Shown here: positions 1 through 4,369 of the stretch, piece after piece
How positions within the stretch are numbered: position 1 is the stretch's first letter
Layout of the letters: each line of letters starts with the position of its first letter
NCBI GenBank assembly: GCA_030038035.1
Contig: JASHPP010000738.1
Span: 1 to 7,545, forward strand
Direction: 5' to 3'
DNA: 7,545 bases
From: Trebonia sp.
GTDB lineage: Bacteria > Actinomycetota > Actinomycetes > Streptosporangiales > Streptosporangiaceae
Position numbers and translations under genes: made by a program
The notes under the pieces: generated by a model
Seen by the model: only the letters and a program-made list of their open reading frames with translations
What the model was told of the DNA's origin: nothing
The model's database searches: none

Positions 1-253
1 CCGACCCTGCGAACAGGTTGCCCCGGGAGAACTCCAGGACCGCGACGATGATCTGGACCAGGCCGCCGAAGAAAAACGCCGCGGGCAGCACGATCGGCAC
101 GCCCGCGGAGTTCAGCAGGCCGGTCTGGTACATGCCCAGCATGAACGATGTGGTGGCGAACGCGGTCACCGCCCACGGCGCCGGGTTGGCCATCCCCGCC
201 TTGGCTGGCGTCGGCGTCGACGCCTGCTCCGTTATCGCGTCGGATGTCGTCAT
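1..253 (-). CDS. GPR1/FUN34/YaaH (SatP-type) acetate uptake transporter, N-terminal part
   Basis: Only the first 84 codons are present; the gene runs off the left edge. The family comprises six-helix inner-membrane channels or transporters for acetate and succinate. Visible features are a short polar N-terminus, then the family signature N-P-A-P at residues 23-26 (here NPAPWAV rather than the common NPAPLGL). A first membrane segment covers about residues 27-50 (FATTSFMLGMYQTGLLN) and a second about 55-75 (AAFFFGGLVQIIVAVLEF), followed by RGNLFAG, which also fits the family. The ATG at 253 is preceded 7 nt away by AAGGGAG, whose first bases overlap the TAA stop of the upstream HTH gene. The 12-nt gap implies co-transcription and probably coupled translation with that regulator, under leader FR1. 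Transport of acetate is known for the family. Any link to fluorinated acetate is speculation from the leader context. Confidence 0.9.
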   Translation of the reverse strand, partial: MTTSDAITEQASTPTPAKAGMANPAPWAVTAFATTSFMLGMYQTGLLNSAGVPIVLPAAFFFGGLVQIIVAVLEFSRGNLFAGS

Positions 254-265
254 TGTGCATCTCCC

Positions 266-1261
266 TTACTGTTTACTTGTTCGTGCCGCGCGCTCCGCGT
301 GGCTTGTTTCATGTGGTCTTGGCTGCGGCTGGCATGCCCGCCAGCGCCGCAGGAACGGGCTCCGGCCGCCTGGATCGCGCAGCGGGATGCCGGCCCGCCG
401 CATGAACCCGCGGACGCTCTCCGCGGCCTGGCCGGTAAGCAACTCGACGTGGTTCAGGCCGACGCCGCAGGTCCAGTACAGGTCCTCGACCAACGGCGCG
501 GTCAGCGGCACGGGCTCGGGGAACCGCTGGCTGACCTCGCCGCCGGGTGGCACGCGCGGGACGCCGTACGCGGTCAGCGTCGCGTCGACAAGCGGATCCT
601 CGTACAGGGCGCTGACCAGCTCGATCTCCTGCGGGCCCGACAGGGGTATCGCGCCGCCCGACCGGACCGGCAGGCCCAGGGCGTGCGCGCTGCGCAGCAC
701 CGTGTCCACGCACACCCCGGCGCACTGGCCGACCTCGGCCGCCGTCATGCCCAGTTCGCTGTAGAGAACTTGCAGGATGCCGGCGGGCACCGCCGTGCGG
801 TCCTCGCGGTTCCACCCGCCGCGGGTGCGCGCCTTGATCCCGTACCGGCGCAGCCGCTCCCTGACCGTCCGCTCGGGCATGCCGAGAATCGCCGCGAGCT
901 GCCGGGAGCTGAGCCTTGCTTCCGCATACAGTTCGCGCATGAGCTTCGGCAGGTCAGGGGGATCGCCCGGCCGGCGCTCCGGGCGCAGCCGGCCAGCGCC
1001 GCGGGGCCGCAACGGCACGCCGGCCGCGCGCAGCACCCTGGTTACCCGCTGCCGGTCAAGCCCCGTGCGCCGGGCGACCGCGTAGGTCGACAGCCCCCGG
1101 CACAGGTACAGGTGAGCCAGCCAGGCGGGTTCCAGGTCATCGTCCGCCGGCAGCTTGCCGGCGGGGTCGCCGTCCCTGTCCGCCTGGCAGTACGCGCACG
1201 CCAATCCCGCGCTCGCGCCAGGTACGCATGGATGGCATGCGTCAAGAATGGGCACGGACAC
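266..1261 (-). CDS. Repeat-containing helix-turn-helix DNA-binding protein
   Basis: This is about 331 aa with the GTG start at 1261. I do not recognise a named family. Near the N-terminus is a four-cysteine pattern, C-H-P-C then C-A-Y-C (residues about 9-25), that could bind zinc. The rest reads as successive units of about 45-60 residues, each with an 'L..LY' helix, a helix-turn-helix and an ending like 'GIPLR': about residues 45-87, 105-150, 158-196, a half unit 205-235 and 245-300. The clearest HTH is LSSRQLAAILGMPERTVRERL. This suggests a sequence-specific DNA-binding regulator made of HTH repeats. It starts after leader FR1 and ends 12 nt before the SatP-type gene, so it probably regulates or is co-regulated with that transporter. 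A TTG at 1306 would give 15 more residues but lies inside FR1; GTG at 1255 is the other option. The function as a regulator is inferred from the HTH repeats only. Confidence 0.8.
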   Translation of the reverse strand: MSVPILDACHPCVPGASAGLACAYCQADRDGDPAGKLPADDDLEPAWLAHLYLCRGLSTYAVARRTGLDRQRVTRVLRAAGVPLRPRGAGRLRPERRPGDPPDLPKLMRELYAEARLSSRQLAAILGMPERTVRERLRRYGIKARTRGGWNREDRTAVPAGILQVLYSELGMTAAEVGQCAGVCVDTVLRSAHALGLPVRSGGAIPLSGPQEIELVSALYEDPLVDATLTAYGVPRVPPGGEVSQRFPEPVPLTAPLVEDLYWTCGVGLNHVELLTGQAAESVRGFMRRAGIPLRDPGGRSPFLRRWRACQPQPRPHETSHAERAARTSKQ

Positions 1262-1265
1262 ACGG

Positions 1266-1273
1266 CCTCCTGT
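1266..1273 (-). promoter_or_regulatory. Shine-Dalgarno deciding the HTH gene start
   Basis: The minus strand reads ACAGGAGG here, 4 nt before GTG at 1261 and 10 nt before GTG at 1255. It lies just after leader FR1, so the gene should start here rather than at the TTG at 1306. The first bases pair with the end of FR1: CCTGTC (1286-1281) with GACAGG (1274-1269), a perfect 6-bp hairpin with a 6-nt loop. That hairpin would partly mask the site when the FR1 pseudoknot is not formed. Confidence 0.65.
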
Positions 1274-1280
1274 CCTCTCC

Positions 1281-1329
1281 GACAGGGACCGTTGGCGCAA
1301 CCGCAATTACGGCGAGCCCCTCCGCCGTA
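1281..1329 (-). promoter_or_regulatory. FR1: variant fluoride-riboswitch-like leader of the HTH-satP operon
   Basis: P1 is a perfect 7-bp stem, TACGGCG (1329-1323) with CGCCGTA (1314-1308), closing the 8-nt loop GAGGGGCT. After an AA joint, P3 is GCG (1304-1302) with CGC (1297-1295). The distal strand is CAACGGTCCC (1294-1285), and its GGTCC pairs with loop GGGCT (1319-1315) to form the pseudoknot, with two G-T wobbles. The topology and spacing match the crcB fluoride aptamer. The core differs from canonical: G-A-G replaces A-T-G in the loop and C-A-A-C replaces T-G-A-T in the distal strand. FR4 and FR7 carry the same changes. The MFS stop codon lies inside P1. Structure is seen in the sequence; the ligand is unknown, with fluoride or a related ion the first guess. 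Confidence 0.65.
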
Positions 1330-2635
1330 CCCGATCTGAGGATAGATCTCCGAAGACAGCCGGTAAAGGATCAGATCGGGACGGATCGCCACATTGCCGC
1401 CGGGCGATTGCGGCAGGCGACCTGCGTGCGGAGCGCCGGGCGGCGGCGCGTAACCTCGGCCTGGTCTGGCGGCGGACGGCGAGGATCAGCGGGATCGCGG
1501 CGAGCTCGGCGGCGACGCAGAACGCGACGAGCCCGCCTGCCGAGACGTCGACGAGGACGCCGATCACGACGCTGCCGAGCACCCAGGCCGTGCCGTACGC
1601 GGCGGTGAAGAGGCCGTAGGCGTAGGCGCGGCGGTCAGCGGAGACCATCGGCGCCACCGCCGCCGGGATGAGCGACTCCTGCACGCCCATGCCCAGGCCC
1701 CACAGCGCCGAGCCGGCCATGACGGCCCAGAAGCCGCCGAGGAACACCAGCGGGGCGTACGCGGCGGAGACGATCGTCAGCGGGACCAGCACCCCGATGC
1801 CAGCCCGGTCGAAGATGCGGCCGAGCACCAGCGACCCGGTGCCGCTGACGGCCATCGCGACCGCGTAGCACACCGGCGTGAGGTCCACCGACACGGTTCC
1901 CGCATGCTGGAAGTGGTAGGCGATCAGCGGGAAGTCGGCGAAGCCCGCGCCGGCCAGCGCCGCCGCGGCCAGGTACACCCAGAAAACACGGGGGAAACGG
2001 CTGGTGGTCGGCTGGGCCGAGTCGGCAGACAGGTCCCGCGGCCGCGGATAGAGCAGCCGGGCGACCGCGAGCAGCGACAGCATGACGGCGGCCGGAATCG
2101 CCAGCGCGGCGAACGCGGCCTTGTAGTCCTGATGGCTCACGGTCAGCACCAGCGCGACCAGGAGCGGGCCGAACATGGCGCCGAACTGGTCGAGCGCCTC
2201 GTGCAGCCCGAATGCCTTCCCGTAGCCGATCTCCTTCGCCGCGTGCGAGAGCATCGCGTCCCGCGGCGGGTTCCGTATTCCCTTGCCGATCCGCTCGGCG
2301 ATGATCAACAGCGCGGCCACCTGCCAGCTCCCGGCCAGCGCGAGCAGCGGGACAGCCGACATCTGCACGATGTAGCCGCCGATCGTGACCGGCCAGTACC
2401 GGCCGGTCCGGTCGGCGCCAGGCCCGGACAGCAGCCGGATGTTGTAGCCGATGAACTCCCCGGCCCCACTGACCACGCTGACCGTGAACGCCCCAGCGCC
2501 GAGCAACCCCAGATAGGGGCCGATAATGCTGCGCGACCCTTCGTAGGTGAAGTCGGCGAAGAAGCTCATGATCCCGACCATGACCACGAACGTCAGCGCC
2601 TTCGGCGCCACGGCACGCTGAGGTGTTGACGGCAT
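1307..2635 (-). CDS. Major facilitator superfamily transporter behind a fluoride riboswitch
   Basis: A 442-aa polytopic membrane protein with about 12 predicted helices in two halves, joined by a polar loop near residues 198-215. The MFS A-motif appears as GPGADRTGR (residues 71-79), with a second-half version GRIFDRAG (272-279). RIGKGIRNPPRDAML (about 115-129) followed by GKAFGLHEALDQFGAMFGP is typical of a drug-efflux-like MFS subgroup. The last 50 or so residues are Arg-rich and low in information. This part of the DNA also contains the promoter, inverted repeat and leader of the next gene, so the tail may be constrained as DNA rather than protein. The ATG at 2635 has GGGAGG 6-7 nt upstream and follows leader FR2 by 20 nt. 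The substrate is not evident; export of fluoride-containing compounds or a general stress solute is a hypothesis from the leader only. Confidence 0.88.
   Translation of the reverse strand: MPSTPQRAVAPKALTFVVMVGIMSFFADFTYEGSRSIIGPYLGLLGAGAFTVSVVSGAGEFIGYNIRLLSGPGADRTGRYWPVTIGGYIVQMSAVPLLALAGSWQVAALLIIAERIGKGIRNPPRDAMLSHAAKEIGYGKAFGLHEALDQFGAMFGPLLVALVLTVSHQDYKAAFAALAIPAAVMLSLLAVARLLYPRPRDLSADSAQPTTSRFPRVFWVYLAAAALAGAGFADFPLIAYHFQHAGTVSVDLTPVCYAVAMAVSGTGSLVLGRIFDRAGIGVLVPLTIVSAAYAPLVFLGGFWAVMAGSALWGLGMGVQESLIPAAVAPMVSADRRAYAYGLFTAAYGTAWVLGSVVIGVLVDVSAGGLVAFCVAAELAAIPLILAVRRQTRPRLRAAARRSARRSPAAIARRQCGDPSRSDPLPAVFGDLSSDRVRRRGSP
1330..1380. repeat. Perfect 10-bp inverted repeat flanking the HTH promoter
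   Basis: CCCGATCTGA (1330-1339) is repeated exactly as its reverse complement TCAGATCGGG (1371-1380), with 31 nt between. The -35 and most of the -10 of the predicted HTH-satP promoter lie between the arms; the left arm overlaps the last base of the -10. The spacing suits a two-site operator, and autoregulation by the HTH protein is a natural guess. Alternatively it could form a weak long-loop hairpin in the MFS mRNA. There is no U tract, so an intrinsic terminator is unlikely. Confidence 0.5.
1339..1367 (-). promoter_or_regulatory. Predicted promoter of the HTH-satP operon
   Basis: The minus strand has TTTACC (1367-1362), a 17-nt spacer and TATCCT (1344-1339), a reasonable housekeeping-type promoter for an actinomycete. 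Transcription would start near 1332, just before P1 of FR1. The promoter lies inside the 3' end of the MFS gene and inside the loop of a perfect 10-bp inverted repeat. Confidence 0.5.
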
Positions 2636-2655
2636 GCGGGACCTCCCGGCTCAAT

Positions 2656-2720
2656 GGCGAGGGACCGTCAGCGCGCCCGTCTTGCCTGGCCGCGTTTGCG
2701 GGGGTGGGCCCCATCACCCG
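2656..2720 (-). promoter_or_regulatory. FR2: fluoride (crcB) riboswitch upstream of the MFS gene
   Basis: P1 is GGGTG (2719-2715) with CACCC (2706-2702), and the 8-nt loop is ATG-GGGCC. The joint contains CAAAC. A second hairpin closes with GCG (2693-2691) and CGC (2673-2671), and the distal strand follows immediately as TGACGGTCCCT (2670-2660). GGTCC pairs with loop GGGCC (one G-T wobble). The conserved loop A-T-G and distal T-G-A-x-G-G of the crcB motif are all present; only the usual T before GG is C. A -10-like CAGAAT (2736-2731) would start transcription a few bases before P1. TCCC of the distal strand can also pair with GGGA in the Shine-Dalgarno (2647-2644), pointing to translational control of the MFS gene. 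Confidence 0.8.
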
Positions 2721-2744
2721 GTGCGTGCCCATTCTGCCAGATCA

Positions 2745-2754
2745 GCCCCGGGGC
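2745..2754. repeat. GC palindrome between divergent promoters
   Basis: GCCCCGGGGC is a perfect 10-bp palindrome just upstream of the FR2 -10 element and of the FR3/FR4 region transcribed the other way. It could be a protein-binding site for divergent control, but in DNA this GC-rich such palindromes also arise by chance. Confidence 0.25.
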
Positions 2755-2775
2755 GGCTTGGCTGGAATGAGCGGC

Positions 2776-2820
2776 GGCGGAGGGGTGCCCGCCTAATCCG
2801 CGCCAGCGCCTGCGCCCCTG
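2776..2820 (+). promoter_or_regulatory. FR3: degenerate riboswitch-like pseudoknot upstream of FR4
   Basis: GGCGG (2776-2780) pairs with CCGCC (2789-2793) around an 8-nt loop, AGGGGTGC. A TAAT joint and a GC-rich second hairpin (about 2800-2810) follow. CGCCCCT (2813-2819) can pair with loop AGGGGTG (2781-2787) over 7 bp with one wobble. The wording GGCGGAGGGG resembles FR1, FR4 and FR7, but the distal strand lacks the CAACGG core and is about 2 nt short. It may be a decayed duplicate or the first half of a tandem leader with FR4. Confidence 0.3.
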
Positions 2821-2878
2821 GCTGCACCGGCTGAGCCAGGCGGGTGCGGCTCCCGGCTGGTCAGGTATCGTGGACGGC

Positions 2879-2923
2879 GGCGGAGGGGCTCGCCTTCGAA
2901 TGCGGACGCCAACGGTCCCTGTC
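2879..2923 (+). promoter_or_regulatory. FR4: variant fluoride-riboswitch-like leader of the 93-aa gene
   Basis: P1 is GGCG (2879-2882) with CGCC (2891-2894), loop GAGGGGCT. An AA joint and a very short GC hairpin (2902-2909) follow, then CAACGGTCCCTGTC (2910-2923). GGTCC (2914-2918) pairs with loop GGGCT (2886-2890). A -10-like TATCGT (2866-2871) puts the start of transcription just before P1. As an alternative fold, GTCCC (2915-2919) pairs perfectly with GGGAC (2930-2934), which covers most of the Shine-Dalgarno AAGGGGA. The core substitutions are the same as in FR1 and FR7. Confidence 0.65.
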
Positions 2924-2945
2924 ACGAAGGGGACGTGAGCCGCAG

Positions 2946-3227
2946 ATGACCCAGGACTATCTCATCGGTGAGCTGTCGGTGCGGCTGGGGCTGTTGCAGG
3001 CCGTCGCGCAGCACGCCGCCTCTGGTGATGTAGCGAACCTGCGCCGCGAGGTCGAGACCAGGCCGGCTGCCTGGCTGGCAGTCGAGGTGTCGCGGGCACT
3101 GGCGCTGGCCGACCGGCTGTGCTGGAACTCGCTGTCCGATGGTGATATCGCCGCGTTCAGCCGCCAGTCAGCGATCGGCGCCGACCTGCGCCTGTTCGGT
3201 GCCTGCGCCCGGCTGATCGACGACTAG
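2946..3227 (+). CDS. Small hypothetical protein, 93 aa, under FR4
   Basis: The product is a soluble, mostly helical protein beginning MTQDYLIGELSVRLGLLQAV. It has alternating Leu/Ala and charged residues, two Trp, and ends LFGACARLIDD. There is no signal peptide, membrane segment or recognisable catalytic motif, and I cannot name a family or function. The ATG at 2946 is chosen because the frame upstream is occupied by leader FR4. AAGGGGA (2927-2933) is the likely Shine-Dalgarno, at a somewhat long 12-nt distance. An earlier in-frame ATG at 2844 lies before the predicted promoter and is unlikely. The gene is alone in its unit and converges with the DUF3040 gene, with only 12 nt between their stop codons. 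Confidence 0.75.
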   Translation: MTQDYLIGELSVRLGLLQAVAQHAASGDVANLRREVETRPAAWLAVEVSRALALADRLCWNSLSDGDIAAFSRQSAIGADLRLFGACARLIDD

Positions 3228-3239
3228 GACGATGGCCGC

Positions 3240-3575
3240 TCACAGGCTGGCCAGGCTGACTCGGTGGCATAGGTAGCCCAGGACCGGGCTGACCTGGGTA
3301 ATGACGAAACCCGCACAGGCTAGGGCCACGATGCCAAGGACCAGCCCGGCAGCCAGCATGGCGACGCCCGCTCCCAGGCAGGAGACGACCAGCACGGGGG
3401 GCGATATGCCGCGACCTGGCCGGTTGCGGGCGGCGGCCGGGCGAAGACCGCGGCCAGGTCCCGGCGGCCGCCCGGCCGCGAGGGCACGAGCGAGGCGCGG
3501 CTCGGTGGCCGCGAAGTCCTGCTCGATTTCGTCGAGAATCCGCTGGTCCCTGGCAGACAGCGACACGCGGATCAC
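3240..3575 (-). CDS. DUF3040 family small membrane protein
   Basis: This 111-aa protein has the DUF3040 N-terminal signature LSARDQRILDEIEQDFAATEPRLARAL (split: LSARDQRILDEIEQ, then DFAATEPRLARAL; residues 6-32). An Arg/Pro/Gly-rich linker follows, then two adjacent hydrophobic stretches (about 60-78 and 80-99) that should form a membrane hairpin. DUF3040 proteins are common in actinobacteria and their function is unknown. The GTG at 3575 overlaps the TGA stop of a 16-codon ORF as GTGA, so it is probably translated by re-initiation. It has no strong Shine-Dalgarno of its own; GTG at 3566 (product starting at SLSARDQ) is an alternative start. The unit lies behind FR5, a canonical-looking fluoride riboswitch, which gives this orphan family a possible link to fluoride. 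Confidence 0.8.
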   Translation of the reverse strand: MIRVSLSARDQRILDEIEQDFAATEPRLARALAAGRPPGPGRGLRPAAARNRPGRGISPPVLVVSCLGAGVAMLAAGLVLGIVALACAGFVITQVSPVLGYLCHRVSLASL

Positions 3576-3622
3576 ACCGCGGCCGGCGCGGCCACGCGCA
3601 ACACAATCATCGAGGTGAACAC
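3572..3622 (-). CDS. Leader mini-ORF of 16 codons before DUF3040
   Basis: GTG at 3622 opens a frame encoding MFTSMIVLRVAAPAAV and ends in TGA overlapping the GTG of the DUF3040 gene. GGGAG (3634-3630) lies 7 nt upstream of the start, so this mini-ORF owns the best ribosome site in the transcript. It is also the site covered by the alternative fold of FR5. It may be a coupling peptide that delivers ribosomes to the DUF3040 start; an internal ATG at 3610 is another possible start. Confidence 0.45.
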   Translation of the reverse strand: MFTSMIVLRVAAPAAV

Positions 3623-3646
3623 GACGCCTCTCCCTAAACCGTCGCC

Positions 3647-3705
3647 GGAGTAGGGACCATTAGCGGGCGACTCCGCGTTTGGCGCGCAGGTGAGTCCCAT
3701 CACCT
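3647..3705 (-). promoter_or_regulatory. FR5: fluoride (crcB) riboswitch upstream of mini-ORF and DUF3040 gene
   Basis: P1 is AGGTG (3705-3701) with CACCT (3692-3688), and the 8-nt loop is ATG-GGACT. The joint ends in AAAC. P3 is GCGG (3676-3673) with CCGC (3666-3663), and the distal strand is TAATGGTCCCTAC (3662-3650). GGTCC pairs with loop GGACT (one G-T wobble). All core positions I recognise from the crcB motif are present: loop A-T-G, distal T-x-A-T-G-G and the closing C-T-A-C. Alternatively TCCCTA (3656-3651) pairs perfectly with TAGGGA (3636-3631), hiding the mini-ORF Shine-Dalgarno. Confidence 0.85.
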
Positions 3706-3714
3706 CTGCTCGTG

Positions 3715-3743
3715 ACGCTACTAGGCAGCGCGGCGGCTGACAA
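3715..3743 (-). promoter_or_regulatory. Promoter of the FR5 transcript
   Basis: TTGTCA (3743-3738), a 17-nt spacer and TAGCGT (3720-3715) form the best promoter in the window (5 of 6 at -35). The predicted start near 3708 is two or three bases before P1 of FR5, so the aptamer would be the very 5' end of the RNA. Confidence 0.65.
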
Positions 3744-3754
3744 TACGACGGGCG

Positions 3755-4112
3755 TCAGGCCGCGGCGCGGACCGCGCTCACCCGCCTGGCGGGCACGGTC
3801 TCGCTGGTGACCAGGCCCTGCTCGCCGGTGAGCTCGTCGATCGCGGAGAACGCGGCGGCGATGCGCTCGGGGGTGTCCACCACGATCGTGACCGCGGGGA
3901 CGCGGCGGCCGAGCTGCAGCAGGCGGTCACCGTGCGGGGCGTGGTCGCCGTGGAAGCCCCAGACGCCGCGCAGGGTGGTCGCGCCGCCGATCCCGGCGGC
4001 GCGCAGCAGCGTCCCGAGCGCGCCGCCCGCGGGCATCGCGGCCGGACAGCACCGGCGGGGCGAGGATCGCGCCGGCAGGCGACTGGGGCACGCGGGAAGA
4101 CTCCTCGGTCAC
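3755..4112 (-). pseudogene. DUF190 (PII-like, crcB-associated) gene remnant, frameshifted
   Basis: The frame from 4036 to 3755 encodes a clear DUF190 C-terminal portion: GIGGATTLRGVWGFHGDHAP, then RVPAVTIVVDTPERIAAAF and LTGEQGLVTSETVPA. DUF190 proteins have a PII-like fold and are frequent neighbours of the crcB/Fluc fluoride exporter. The usual N-terminal strand (a TVYFGE-like segment) is missing. The sensible translation start behind leader FR6, GTG at 4112, lies in a different frame (MTEESSRVPQSPAGAILAPP), which joins the DUF190 frame only by a shift near 4030-4045. The ATG at 4036 has no Shine-Dalgarno. I therefore read this as a truncated, frameshifted gene. A sequencing error or a functional short protein of 93 aa remains possible. 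Confidence 0.6.
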
Positions 4113-4128
4113 GGTTGCATCCAGAGCT

Positions 4129-4198
4129 CAGCAGCCATAAGCCGCGGCTTCGCGGCGGTTCGGGGGGCCGAGACCCCCACGCCAGGACGTCATCTGGA
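4129..4198 (-). promoter_or_regulatory. FR6: decayed fluoride-riboswitch-like leader of the DUF190 remnant
   Basis: P1 is CCAG (4197-4194) with CTGG (4185-4182), loop ATG-ACGTC. An extra G5/C5 hairpin (about 4178-4162) sits in the joint. After GAACC, a strong P3 pairs GCCGCG (4156-4151) with CGCGGC (4146-4141), then comes TTATGGCTG (4140-4132). The ATG loop, AA joint and T-x-A-T-G-G core fit crcB, but the loop and distal strand match at only 3 of 5 pseudoknot positions. TAGACT (4212-4207) is a fitting -10, placing the start near 4200. The weak pseudoknot agrees with decay alongside the broken gene it precedes. Confidence 0.45.
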
Positions 4199-4299
4199 CG
4201 CTCGCCAGTCTACCGGTACCAGTGTGCTGCCTGGGACTCGGAGGGTGAGGCGCGCGTCACCGTCGGCCACGCCAGGCCGGCTGCGCTACCGTGAGCTGA

Positions 4300-4347
4300 C
4301 GGCGGAGGGGCCCGCCGAGAACGCGGAGACGCCGCCAACGGTCCCTT
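4300..4347 (+). promoter_or_regulatory. FR7: variant fluoride-riboswitch-like leader of the 90-aa gene
   Basis: P1 is CGGCG (4300-4304) with CGCCG (4313-4317), loop GAGGGGCC. A GAA joint follows, then P3 GCGG (4323-4326) with CCGC (4332-4335) and the distal strand CAACGGTCCC (4336-4345). GGTCC pairs with loop GGGCC (4308-4312) with a single wobble; the last loop base is C here and T in FR1 and FR4. The -10-like TACCGT (4287-4292) places the start just before P1. Alternatively GGTCCC (4340-4345) pairs with GGGGCC (4361-4366), hiding the Shine-Dalgarno of the 90-aa gene. Confidence 0.65.
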
Positions 4348-4369
4348 CCTGGATGCCCTGGGGGCCGCC

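Noticed and set aside
1304..1306. TTG start for the HTH gene
   Set aside because: It lies inside the FR1 aptamer and has no Shine-Dalgarno; GTG at 1261 follows ACAGGAGG.
299..1339. Plus-strand open frame across the HTH gene
   Set aside because: No ribosome site or recognisable domain; the minus strand shows repeated HTH units.
1330..1380. Intrinsic terminator of the MFS gene
   Set aside because: The inverted repeat has a 31-nt loop and no T tract after it, and a promoter lies inside the loop.
1635..2732. Alternative minus-strand frame overlapping the MFS gene
   Set aside because: Arg/Gly-rich translation without membrane segments; the MFS frame has clear helices and motifs.
2900..2938. Twelve-codon ORF inside FR4
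   Set aside because: Its ATG is within the aptamer joint and second hairpin and has no ribosome site.
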